DNA of 64,000 nt from Triglochin maritima. Its lineage: Eukaryota; Streptophyta; Magnoliopsida; Alismatales; Juncaginaceae. Each line of letters opens with the position of its first letter. Positions within the stretch are counted from its first letter, which is position 1. Positions 10,188 to 19,718 of this stretch are shown piece after piece. Both the position numbers and the translations under genes were made by a program. The stretch covers positions 21,224,001-21,288,000 of the forward strand of contig OY821777.1 of NCBI GenBank assembly GCA_963682175.1, in the 5' to 3' direction. The notes under the pieces were generated by a model, which was not told the origin of the DNA, searched no databases, and saw only the letters and a program-made list of their open reading frames with translations.

Positions 10188-10926
10188 TAGAAAGGTTGTG
10201 TCTTGTCATAACCAAATGAAAAGAGGATATGCTATAGTTTTTTACACTAATTGATAACCCAAATCCATAAGATTTGCTATCATGTTTTGGTCATTTTCAT
10301 TTCTCAACATTTGAGGTCGGAAAGACACGAAAATGTTAAAGGTATGCGGTGACCGAACCGAATTCGATCCACTAAATTCCTTAAATATAATCACCAATCT
10401 TATGATTAATCATTATTATATAGTTTTATGGTATAATTTTGTAACATTGTCATTGTTAGGATTCTTATCAGTCACATCCCTTTATCATGACACATCCCTC
10501 ATTGCACGAGAAGAAGAACTATGAATAGAATTACAGACTATGTAATGAAAGGTTGTCTTGTGTTATGTCATAACGAAACCTAATAAGGATATGCTATAGT
10601 TTTTTGACACTGAGCATCCCACAATCTATTTCTCTTTCATCTTCTCAACCATGATCTTTATAAAAAGATCATGTTGTTAAATCAACTGTTTCTCTTCCCT
10701 CCAACTCATTTTTTACATTTACCAATAACTAAACAAATTTATATATCATCATTTATATAATTGTATGCATGAATTATTACTACAATTTGATACCAATTTT
10801 TCCATTTTCAAAATTTCAAAATAATTGCTAAAATTGATTACAATTTTATTTTAGAAATTTAATCTAACAAGATCTATTCTTATGGTTAATCTTTACTACA
10901 TAGTGTTATGGTATAATTTTGTAACA
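10188..10926. repeat. A-B-A'-B' imperfect duplication
   Basis: Block A (aaaggttgtgtcttg...ggatatgctatagttttttacact, 10191-10246) recurs diverged at about 10549-10613. Block B (cttatgattaatcattattatatag...ggtataattttgtaaca, about 10400-10446) recurs at 10879-10926. The order is kept, so an old tandem duplication is likely, possibly of a MITE-like element. Confidence 0.5.
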
Positions 10927-11891
10927 TATCATCATGGTTTTTTAAGACATTCATATGGATTAAATTTTTAATTATGATTTAGTGTTTTTATTTATTTATG
11001 TATGGTTGGGGAAAATTACCCCTCATCATGGTGAACCTCTGCTTGTGATCCGGATGAGGTAGAAGCCTCCGAGGGGAAATATTTTCCTTTTCCATGGATG
11101 ACACAAACTCAAGGAAAATTCCAACGTAAGATGACATTTTGTTTGGATTTTTTGCAACATTCTTTACTTGAATTACCAAAGTTTCACTGTGTTACTGGTT
11201 AATTCTATTTATTATGTTTCTCTTCATTCAAAAAATTAAGATGTCAACACGTTAGTGCGACAAAAATGAAAATTTTGTTGAGAAGCATCTTAGAGTAGAA
11301 AACAATTAACATTCCAAAAGTACAATTTCAATTAATTTAAATCTTTATGTTCCATACACCCAACAATAAAAAATAGAAAGATAACAACAACAACTTGTGC
11401 AAAAAATAAAAAGATGACACCAACAACTTGTGTAAAAAATTAATATTGAATTCCATGTCTTCAAAAGGAGCTCTGTAGATTGGTTTGTAGGATAGAGTTC
11501 TTGAAGATGGTTTTCAACAAACTGTTCCAGCAAACCAACCAAATTAATGCAGATTGGTTTTCTAGCAAACCAATCTACCGTCAAAAGGATTTTCTAGAAA
11601 AGCAATCTAACACCAAATCCATTGGATGTGAGTGGTCCAATGATATGTTGTCTGCAAGTACACTGGATAATACGGTTGAGCTTTATAGTCTGTTGGCTTC
11701 TCACCAGTGCTGGGTGGTTTATGTCTCCCTAGAGTCTAAATACGTAATCCTCATCATCGTTGGAGTTGTGATCATTGTTGTGTTGGAATACCATTTGTTG
11801 GTGATGGGAACATACTGAAATGGTACTGGATGTGGGAGTAAGAAGGGAATATCGAAATATGACCAGCCATGGGACGAATTTACAGACCATA

Positions 11892-13430
11892 TGTTGGCTT
11901 TCTGGCCTTAATCTATGTTTTGATGATTTAATCAACCTAATATTAATTCTAATTACGTAGAGTAGAACACATGTTTCATAGAATATATATTGTATTGTGC
12001 TAACTTCTACAGGTGATCAAGACTCAAGGAAGAAAGGAAATCAAGTCAAGACATGTATTAAAGCTACATTGAAGACATGTAATCTTGTTTTCTTTGAGTC
12101 TTAGGAACATTGTGTAATTGAGAATACTTGAGCTAAAATCGACTCACATACACACTAAGTTCCTTATACAAGTAACACACAAAATTTCATATCATTTGGA
12201 CTTCAATAGATCACCCAAACTTAGACCGGAAAACACTAAACCAGAACCTAAGCTATCTGCCCACATTCAGTCGATCAAAACAGACCACTCGGTCAACCGA
12301 GTGATCAATTATCCTATTAGTGTTTTACTTCCCGGTTTTGGTAGACCGTACAGACCTTTTCGGTCGACCAAGTTAACACATATTTCCGACCGTTAGAATT
12401 GTCGTATTATACCAACTGTTGTATTCGAATTATTCACAAAATACCCCAAAATACATTTCGCCTATCGGTCGACTGTGGACCTGTTCGGTCGACTGAACCT
12501 TAGATGTCTCCACAAAGTGCAACTTCCTGGAAGTTTTTGGTCTACCGAAGACTTTGGTTCGGTCGACCAAACTTGATCTTTTCGCCCAACCCAGTAGAGC
12601 TTGTTAGTTACGGTCGATCGAACCCTATTTGGTGTTCGACCGTTAACCTAAGTTATAGCCTGATCCGGTCGACCACTCCTTTATTGGTCGAACGAACCGA
12701 GTTCAAAATTGCCAAACGGTCGACTGTTCTGCCCATTCTGGTCTACCGAACTTTTGCTGAATTACATCCTGTAGGTTTCTGTTTTGTGATTTTAACTCAA
12801 ACCTTACCCAACTTAACCCCAACAACTATAACACCTTAGGAGCTTATAAATAGGTGTTCCTATGACACAATTACATAATTCTTACACTTACATTTGTCAT
12901 ATACACTTAAGAGAAAACTCCAAGTCTCCCATTCCCCAAATCTACTCTCCAAGCTTACACTTCCACACTTTAGTATCAATTCCACATCCTAAGCTAAGTA
13001 TGCTCAAGTTAGAGAGTGTGTTCCACTCAATATTGTTGTTCAAGGAAGCAAGGACTTCGGTGAAAGGCCGAAGTGTTCCTTTCGGATTGTGAAAGAAGAA
13101 AGTCAAGCTCACGAGGGTGTTGGTGGAGCTTGTTATGTAAAAGGCTTAATCTCGGCCCAGAACGAGGTTGATAGTGAAGACGCAAGCAGAGCTCGAGGGA
13201 GTTCGAGCGGAGCTTGCAAGAGAGGAAGTAGGCGGGAGACCGACCTCTATAAAATCTGATGCCTTCTTTGTGGTTTGCATTATCTCTTCCGTTGCTTGCT
13301 AGTTTAGTTTTTAATTCTGCTGCATATACTTGATTGCTTAAACTAGTAGGTAATTAGCTTAAAAAGTGATTAAAATTAGAGACCCTTACGATCCTAAACC
13401 CTATAGAGCCGTACTAAAAGGTCATGTCCA
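11892..13430 (+). mobile_element. Copia/SIRE-like LTR or solo LTR (boundaries approximate)
   Basis: It starts TGTTGGCTTTCTGG with ttttgatgattta shortly after, a start style common in SIRE/Maximus-type Copia LTRs. It has a U3 packed with GTCGAC-type palindromes (12286-12752), then TATAAATA at 12845-12852, a C-rich leader-like transcribed part, and duplicated regulatory-looking words. No internal coding region or primer site follows, and I could not find a matching target duplication, so a solo or truncated LTR is likeliest. Lineage is inferred from texture only. Confidence 0.4.
12286..12752. repeat. Cluster of (T)CGGTCGACCGA-type palindromes upstream of a TATA box
   Basis: About eleven variants of cGGTCGACc/t occur in 460 bp, near 12290, 12338, 12360, 12466, 12489, 12539, 12561, 12611, 12667, 12688, 12718 and 12741. 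Several are perfect ggtcgacc; others are ggtctacc or ggtcgact. The copy at about 12290 is mutated (ggtcaacc) in unit 1 but perfect in units 2 and 3. Such arrays in U3 usually mean repeated transcription-factor sites; the factor is unknown. Confidence 0.7.
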
Positions 13431-14155
13431 ATCACATGAAGATGTCCTCACGTGATATGTCGGTTTTCTTTGTATTTGGTGACACTTGTTGGGGGGAGCC
13501 CCAGATATATACCTCGGTGGACCGTTGGTCTCCCAGACGCACCCGCTCTGTTCTGGCAGTGTAGGTTATTAGTCAATTGGGCTTCCTCGCTAACAACAAT
13601 TGATTTTAGATGAGTGGTTATGCCCATGTTGTATTCCAGAAGACCTTCTATTTCTTGGATTTTTTGCAACATTTTGTTTCATTGGATATAAAGCACGAAT
13701 CTATCCTTTAAAGGGCAGGTATGTACCTTAAAGGACTGAAGTATCCTTTGAAGCACGAGTCTGTCCAATAAACTCGAAAGGGTCCTTAAACGACAAATGA
13801 CTCCTATGTCCTTTAAACCACGATGCTGACCTTTAAACCTCAAGTCTATCCTTTAACTCTCAAGTCTACCATTTAAAGCACGAGTTTATTGCTAAATGAG
13901 GGATTGCAAAGGAACAAGATGTGTTTTGTCATCTATGTAGCATGTTTCGATGGACCAAAATGGGTTCTGTCGTTCGCTTACCTATAAGGTTTAAATTGCT
14001 TTCCAACCTCAAACGTTGAGAAGGAAAAGGAAAAGTGTGCATGGATTACAAGGAGTGCACTAAAATCCCATTCCAATAAAAGACACTACGGTCCTTTCTC
14101 AAGGAAAAGTGGACATGGATACTCATTTCCCAAGAGTGCACAAACAACTCCCATT
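13431..14155. other. Spacer with degenerate minisatellite (13686-13890)
   Basis: 13686-13890 holds about eight degenerate copies of a roughly 22-bp word, (a)tcctttaaagcacgagtct, with internal substitutions. A phrase at 13441-13482 (gatgtcctcacgtgatatgtcggtt...tttggtg) recurs diverged at 14289-14328. No gene is supported. Confidence 0.5.
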
Positions 14156-14832
14156 CTAATCCTTATTCTTCAATTTCTTCATTCGCTTAAAATCTATAAT
14201 ATTCTTTGACTTCGTGATGTATATAATCCTGTATTGTTTTATATTGACCTTCCTAGCATAGTATTTCCCAAGTATTTGATATATTAAGATGTCCTCACGT
14301 GATATATCAGTGTTATTTGTCTTTGGTGCGACGTTTTTAGAATAGCTACGTTTGTTACTTAATATGTTCACGTGTACCTTTTTAGTATGGCACGATAGGT
14401 ATGTGCCAGGCCTGGCCCGCCTATGACCCGTGTCGGGCCGGAGTCGGAGGCCGATTTCGGGTCAGGTCAGGTTCGGTTGGGTTTTTGTTCTTGTCAGCCC
14501 AATTTTGTGTCTTATTTTCATATCAGATATATTCAGATAGAAGTAACCTACAATGATTAAATTAAAAACACTATCAAATCAGGATTTCAACAAAATAATC
14601 GGTGCAGCCACGTCATTACCTCACCGACTACCCTGTCTACCCATCCTAACCAATAATGCAATTTTATTAATTACAATAAGTTTATATATTACATACAAAT
14701 TCTAATGTATTAAGTATTACAATTACAAATTACATACAACTTAAATAGTTCATTCGTCTTCGCCGGTGTTGTCATTAATTTACATGTTCTACATACTATC
14801 TGTCACGTCCCACCAGTCCTCCACACAAATGT
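14156..14832. other. Unassigned segment with a GC-rich hAT-terminus-like stretch
   Basis: 14390-14500 is rich in ggcctggcccgcc and gtcgggccggag words, the texture of hAT element subterminal regions in plants, within an otherwise AT-rich stretch. The reverse open frame at 14156-14371 shows no recognisable motif. 14156-14160 (ctaat) is the empty target site used by the retrotransposon in unit 2. Confidence 0.35.
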
Positions 14833-15793
14833 CACTAGTAGAAATATAGGTTTCATCGACAACATGGAGTCGTCGGAAGAAGTTTTCATAGTATTCATCA
14901 TAGCAGAAACATACACTAATGGACCTATCCGTCGGTGATGATTTTGAATATGTGGCAAAGTGAAATTTTTCGATGAAAAACTTACGTTGACGACTGTGTT
15001 AACCTACACTGACGGAGATATGTGTCGTTGACTTACACTAGTTTTTCATTATGTCACTCAACATTCCCAGTCGTCCTGGCAACAAGATAGATGTTTGTTT
15101 GAAACTACTTATCAAAGAGTTGAAAGAACTTTGGGAAAAGGGTGTAGATACTTATGATGCTTATAGTCAGTCATGTTTCACACTGCAAGATACCTTGTTG
15201 TGGACAATAAATGACTTTCCTGCTTATGCTAATTGGAGTGGATGGATGACTAGAGGGTATATGGTATGTCCCTATTGTATGGAAGATACTCATTCAATTT
15301 ATCTGAAGAATAGTGGCAAGAATGTTTATTTGGGTCACTGTCGGTGGTTAGATAATGATCATCATTGGAGGAGAAATAAGAGAGCATTTGATGGCAAGAG
15401 GAACACAGGGGTCCACCAAAATATAAATCTGAGGAAGATGTTCTTAAATATTTGCAAAATTGTTCTCTAGGTATTGGCAATAACTGGAGCAAGAGAAGTA
15501 TATTTTCCAGTTATGGTACTGGAAAGATCTTTTAGTTCAGCAGAATATTGATGTGATGCACGCTGAGCGGAATGTATGTGACAGTTTGTTAAAAACTATA
15601 TTGACACCAAAGAAAGCAAAGATAATCATAAATCAAGATGTGACTTAGTGGAAATTGGTATCATAAGGGACTTGCATTTGGGTAGTTCTGATGACGGCAA
15701 GATTGTATCATCCTGCATCTTTTTGGATGAGAACTAAAGATAAGAGAATTTTCTGTAACGTTCTTCATTCAGTAAATGTGTCCGATGGGTATT
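14833..15793 (+). mobile_element. CACTA element 5' end fused to transposase exon (unit 1)
   Basis: It begins CACTAGTAGAAATATAGG, a CACTA-type terminal inverted repeat. Subterminal gtcgtcgg/ccgtcggtgat/tgacgg words follow to about 15030, then TNP2 coding sequence from 15051. In full elements thousands of bases separate these, so this is an internally deleted copy. It is cut at 15793 by the LTR that begins at 15794. Confidence 0.75.
15051..15793 (+). pseudogene. TNP2-type CACTA transposase fragment
   Basis: The 139-codon open frame reads GNKIDVCLKLLIKELKELWE, GVDTYDAYSQSCFTLQDTLL, TINDFPAYANWSGWMTRG, CPYCMEDT and HHWRRNKRAFDGK, the central block of plant TNP2 transposases. After the stop at 15468-15470 the homology continues in other frames: YWKDLLVQQNIDVMHAERN (about 15519-15580), CDLVEIGIIRDLHLGSSDDG and YHPASFWMRTKDKRIFC up to DGY at about 15789. 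It is broken by frameshifts and interrupted by an LTR, so no functional enzyme can be made. CACTA transposases act in the nucleus on their own ends; here only sequence debris remains. Confidence 0.85.
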
Positions 15794-17168
15794 TGATTGA
15801 CATCATTTCATGCATATATTCGTGTTTTATATCTTCTATTTTGAACCTATGCAGTACTATGTAATGAGTTTATGTTTAAGTTTCAGGAAAAAATAGGTTT
15901 GAGAAGAAGAGACACACAAGGACCTGAACGCAAAAAAGGACTGATCCGTGAGGCTTATGGATTGATATGCAAGAGGGAAGGACCCGATTGTAAACCAAAA
16001 GGACCAATAAGCAAATCAACAAACTCCACACCATCATGAGTATTTTGGCAATTGGATTCGGTTCTCGACTCACACAACCAATTCGGGTGCCCCACAGGAG
16101 AAGAAATGAAGCCACTCAGACGTCAAATGAAAATGGGTCGGATCGGAGCAGTCTAGACCGCCAATTGGCAGTTCCAGACTGCCAATTGGCGGTTGGATCT
16201 GCTCCAAATCCGATTAGACTTAGCCGGGTGTTGTATTAGTGTGTTTTATGCCCATTTATAGTATGTCATTAGCCCAAAATCGGGGGATTGTCCCCGGTTA
16301 CGTTTTTTCCATGCCTATAAATAGAATATTTCATCGTCCCTTGTAATGTACCATTGCTTTGTGGCATTCTCTCTACTTGGAGCAAAACTCAAGTGGAGAA
16401 GAATGCTACTTGTCGTGTAAAGAAAATAATTCTTCATGGTTTGTTTTAATGTTGTCTTTGTTTTAATGTTTGCAGGTTTAGCTTGGTTGTTTTCTTTATC
16501 TTAGTATAATTAGTTATAAATGTCTTGCTTTCTTAATATAGTTTGTAGTTTAATGAGTAGAGAGTAGTTCCATCCCCTATTCGGGGGGAGTTGATGTTTA
16601 TACATGTCATGAAAAATAGGATGAATGGTATCTTTTGCTTTTTGTGATGAATGTGGGTGTGTGCTTGTTTGAATAAAAGAGAAAACTTAACTTGATAGTT
16701 TCTCCATTATCATTAGGTACATCCTATGATTGTTTTGGTTCTTAATAACAAACTTGTTTATACGCATGTTAATCAATTAGGTTAGTGATTTGGATGAAAG
16801 GTTTTGCCACAATCATTAAGTACTTCCAATGCCTAAAAACACAACCTTAACTTGTGCTCTATTGAATGCATTACTCACCACTTTATTTCATGTGCACACA
16901 CACTCCACCCCTTAGGGGTTTCTCTTCCTGAATTCCAGCCTCTTTGTTAAGTCTTTAGTCTAGTTTTAGTCAATCTTTAGTTGCTCTGTTTTGCATTTGT
17001 TAACTACTAGTTTATTGTGGTTTCGTTTAGTGTAATCAACTTCTTATCCTCCCATTTTCCACTTGACTTGAAAGAACAAGAGTGGACACACCTTCCTGTG
17101 GACTCGACCCGTATTTGCCACGTCTTAACCGATGTTGTGCATTTACGATATTTAAAATGATTCAATAA
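15794..17168 (+). mobile_element. LTR-A: 5' LTR of the composite retroelement in unit 1
   Basis: It starts TGATTGACATCATTTCATGC and ends ttcaataa (a decayed atcaatca), giving 1,375 bp. Landmarks are the paired dyad at 16157-16192, the inverted repeat CGGGGGA-ttg-TCCCCG at 16281-16296, TATAAATA at 16316-16323 and the U5 block at 17104-17152. A decayed tRNA-Asp primer site follows at 17175, so it is a 5' LTR. It lies inside the TNP2 pseudogene, after the codons for DGY. The opposite flank is missing because the 3' LTR is truncated. Confidence 0.85.
16157..16192. promoter_or_regulatory. Paired dyad, 21-bp centre spacing (LTR-A, unit 1)
   Basis: Two copies of the CCGCCAATTGGCGG-type palindrome are centred at 16164.5 and 16185.5. 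Each contains inverted ATTGGCGG/ATTGGCAG, fitting the E2F-type consensus WTTSSCSS in at least one arm. Copies sit at 40385-40420 and 57190-57225 in the other units. Confidence 0.7.
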
Positions 17169-18266
17169 AGTTTTTGGCGTCGTAGCCATGGAGGTGCTCT
17201 GTCAGACTCTGGTTTGGACGATTCAAGCGGCTTTGATATTTTTGTTTTAGTTTTGGTTTGTTTGAGGGCTTCTCAGAATCAAGGCGACGTAGCAGGAGAA
17301 ATCAGAGGGAGAACAAAGTTGTTTGGACCGTTAAACAACGGTTGGGTGAGCATTCTTTGCTTCTTCTTTTCTTTTGTTTGTTTTTAGTTGCAATATAAGT
17401 ATCTGAAAGCCCAATTTTGCATATTTTAACCTATACATTGCTTCCATATTACTAAATCAACCCCTATTTTTATACAACTTGGACCTTAAAAGTCAAAGCA
17501 AAAGATTAGTTGATTGTCATCTAGGACATGCATCATTTCTAGACCTTTTGCGCATTCACCTTTTCTTTGATTTATTTTTTATGTTGTTGATCGCTAACGT
17601 GAGGTACATGCACCCATTATGCATTAGTTAGTAAGGTGCATTGGAACAAGAGTGAGGTGAGTGCTTGTATGGTGAGTTGCTTTCTAGCCTAAGGATTTAA
17701 AACTTCTTAAAGGGCACCACTTATAGTCTTCAAGATAAGGTGGGGATTTCATCACCCCTCCCTTAGCCCCACAAACCACATTCAAGTAAAGCCTTAATCT
17801 AAAATCATGTAGACATTGACCCCTAAGGAACTCGAGCGCAATAGGAGAGTGATCTAGTCGCGACTATCGTAGTTTTGTCGACGTCGCCCACTCTGTCGAT
17901 AGTAGCAGAGACGAGATCTCCGGATCTTGGCTCACTTGCTGGGCTTTGTGCTCTTCGTCGTAGGGAGGTGAGGCGTGTTAAGGTCGTGTGACCTCGTAGT
18001 TAGGCGGCATCTAGTTGTAAGTACCTATAGTGACCTTAGGTTGTTTGAGCCATGTTCGCTAGATTATGCTTCTACCTCACCCTCTACCTACGCTAGTTTT
18101 AGGGATTCTTCCCTTTTCCTTTGAGTCATCTTCTTCTCACCTACTTCTACTTTGTAGTCCCCCCCCCCCTTTACACTCTATAAGAGTTTTAGGGTCGAGT
18201 CGAGCACTTTTTGCGAGCTTGATCTCGTGGTGGTGACAGTGGTCGACTCAAGAGTTCTTTCTCGAG
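17169..18266 (+). mobile_element. Untranslated leader of the composite element (first copy)
   Basis: 1.1 kb between the primer site and the gag ATG, colinear with 19719-20810 and (reverse) 35684-36816. Landmarks: ctctggtttggacg, caacttggacctta...aaaagattag, gtgaggtacatgcaccca, ggtggggatttcatcacccctcccttagcccc, gacgagatctccggatcttgg and gtcgagcactttttgcgagctt. The paired dyad present in the other leaders is not visible here: the equivalent stretch 17300-17340 reads ggaccgttaaacaacggttggg. A C run at 18159-18169 is 11 long here but 7 in units 2 and 3. Confidence 0.75.
17175..17191 (+). promoter_or_regulatory. Decayed tRNA-Asp primer-binding site
   Basis: TGGCGTCGTAGCCATGG differs at four positions from TGGCGCCGTTGCCGGGG, the complement of the plant tRNA-Asp 3' end, which is perfect in the element of unit 2. 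It lies six bases after the LTR end, the same spacing as the intact copy. Confidence 0.7.
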
Positions 18267-19718
18267 ATGGGTGGTTACATGGGCGATGGTTTGACATCAT
18301 ATCATGCACATATTTATGCCTTATATCCTTCATTCTGAGTCTAAGCATTGCTACGTAATGAGTTTTATGTTTAAGTTTCAGGAAAAAATAGGTTTGAGAA
18401 AAAGAGACTCTAAAAGGACTTAAAAGCAAGAAAATGGACTAAGTTGCAAGACTTTCGACTAAGATGCAAGAGAGAGGGACCCTAATGCAAAACCAAAGGA
18501 CCAATGAGCAAATGAAGAAAATCTACACCATAATGAGGAGTATTTTGGCAATTGGATTCGGGTCGCAAGCTACACAACTGTTTAGGATGCATCAAACATG
18601 AACAAATCGAGTCAGGCAACCACACTCCGAACCACAACCCAATCTGAACCATATAGACTACCAATTGGCGGTCTTGGTTGGTCCGGATCCAATGCGGTTT
18701 AGTCGGGTCGTGTATGAGGGTGTATTTAGTCTATTTTTGGTATATGTTTAGTCCCATACCGGGGGATTGTACCCGATTGCCTTTTTCTTTGACTATAAAT
18801 AGAACTTCTCCTCCTCCCTTGTATTCAACACATGTTTGGTGGTCATGCTCTCTACTTGAAGTGAGTCTTCGAGCAAAATCTCAAGTAGGGAGAGGCTACT
18901 TCTATTGTGAGTTTTAAATTAATAAAGTTTTCCTTTAGTTATGTTGTTTCTTTCTTAGTTTAATTTCCTTTCATATGTCTTGCATGCTTCTTTAGTTTTA
19001 TGTCCTTTCAATTAGCTTCGTTAATATTTCTTGCTTGCTTAGTTTAATTTCCTTTCAGTAGAATGTTAACTTTAGTTTTATTGGGTATTTCCAATTCCTT
19101 TTGCATTGTAGTGTAGTTTAGATCATAACTCTTTTCTCTCCTTTCTTTCCCACCGCCTTCGAACCAACTAAAGTTGACACACCTCCATGTGGATCGACCT
19201 GTATTTTCCACCGCTTCAACGCGGTCGTGCACTTGTGGTTAATAAAAACATTCAATCAGTGACCATCCATTTCCTTGTTGGGAGCAAGACTATTCTCCCT
19301 GGTATTCTGGACCCATGCATCCTGGGGTGCCTCAGATAAACACCCCGTATGGTTGGGACAATCTTAATGGTGTGGTTGAGGAGTCTTCAAATTATGGTAA
19401 TATGAGAGAGACATTGACTGCTAGACCACCATCTAGTTAGGTCGGATCAAATGTTGGTCAACAAACTGAGACATTACAAGAACATTTTTCCTCTTTCATG
19501 CGTGCGGTAGATGACATGAGTGCACGGTGGCTCCAGTAGTCGTATTGTGTGATTGTTGCGGGTTGAGTGGTCACGTTATCGGGGAATGTCCTTATGTTCC
19601 CCCAGATACTGAGTATGAACATACGTTTTCCCAAAATTCTCAATGTGACCTTTACGCATCCGCATAAAACCAAAGAGAGATGGATTCATGGGGTGACAAT
19701 ATTGATTCAAACATTTAT
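18267..19718 (+). pseudogene. gag-like gene, 5' part, split by a solo LTR (unit 1)
   Basis: The ATG at 18267 opens MGGYMGD (18267-18286). The frame is broken by a solo LTR at 18287-19258 and resumes at 19259 with the expected HPFPCWEQDYSPWYSGPM. Stops and frameshifts follow. The zinc knuckle codons (CDCCGLSGHVIGECPYVPP) are still readable at about 19548-19605. The sequence stops at DSWGDN..SNIY (19718), where a second leader begins abruptly. Compared with the intact ORF (34172-35683), only about the first third is present. It is non-functional. Confidence 0.8.
18287..19258 (+). mobile_element. Solo LTR inserted in the gag-like gene (unit 1)
   Basis: It runs from TGGTTTGACATC to TTCAATCA (972 bp) with no primer site or body, and gag sequence resumes immediately. 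The flanks are gcga (18283-18286) and gtga (19259-19262), a probable 4-5-bp target duplication with one C-to-T change. It has a single intact dyad (taccaattggcggtc near 18660), an inverted repeat at 18760-18775, TATAAATA at 18794-18801 and the U5 block at 19194-19240. It most likely arose by LTR-LTR recombination. It is present at the same place in all units. Confidence 0.85.

Larger units (their letters stand above)
9371..11891. other. Anonymous segment of unit 1
   Basis: No gene is recognised. 9589-9867 has higher GC and a 66-codon open frame (MMTSSWETRALKDYLF...) that could be an exon-like captured fragment; I recognise no family. 10188-10926 is an A-B-A'-B' imperfect duplication. 10650-10673 is a perfect hairpin (catgatcttt-ataa-aaagatcatg). 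11375-11440 holds two copies of a 33-bp purine-rich word (acaacttgtg(c/t)aaaaaa). The rest is AT-rich and featureless by eye. Confidence 0.45.

Noticed and set aside
10333..10524. 63-codon frame starting MLKVCGDRTEFDPLNSLN
   Set aside because: No motif, and the start codon is lost in unit 3 (about 51350). It spans the B block of an AT-rich duplication.
11345..11818. Overlapping open frames on both strands (79 and 112 codons)
   Set aside because: Low-complexity, no recognisable domain, and the two strands are open over the same bases. Conservation between units only reflects recent duplication.
14156..14371. 71-codon reverse frame (MNILSNKRSYSKN...)
   Set aside because: Lysine- and asparagine-rich translation expected of AT-rich noncoding DNA; no homologous motif.
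15641..15652. gacttagtgg as a possible 3' terminus of the CACTA element
   Set aside because: TNP2-like coding similarity continues past it to about 15790, so it lies inside the gene.
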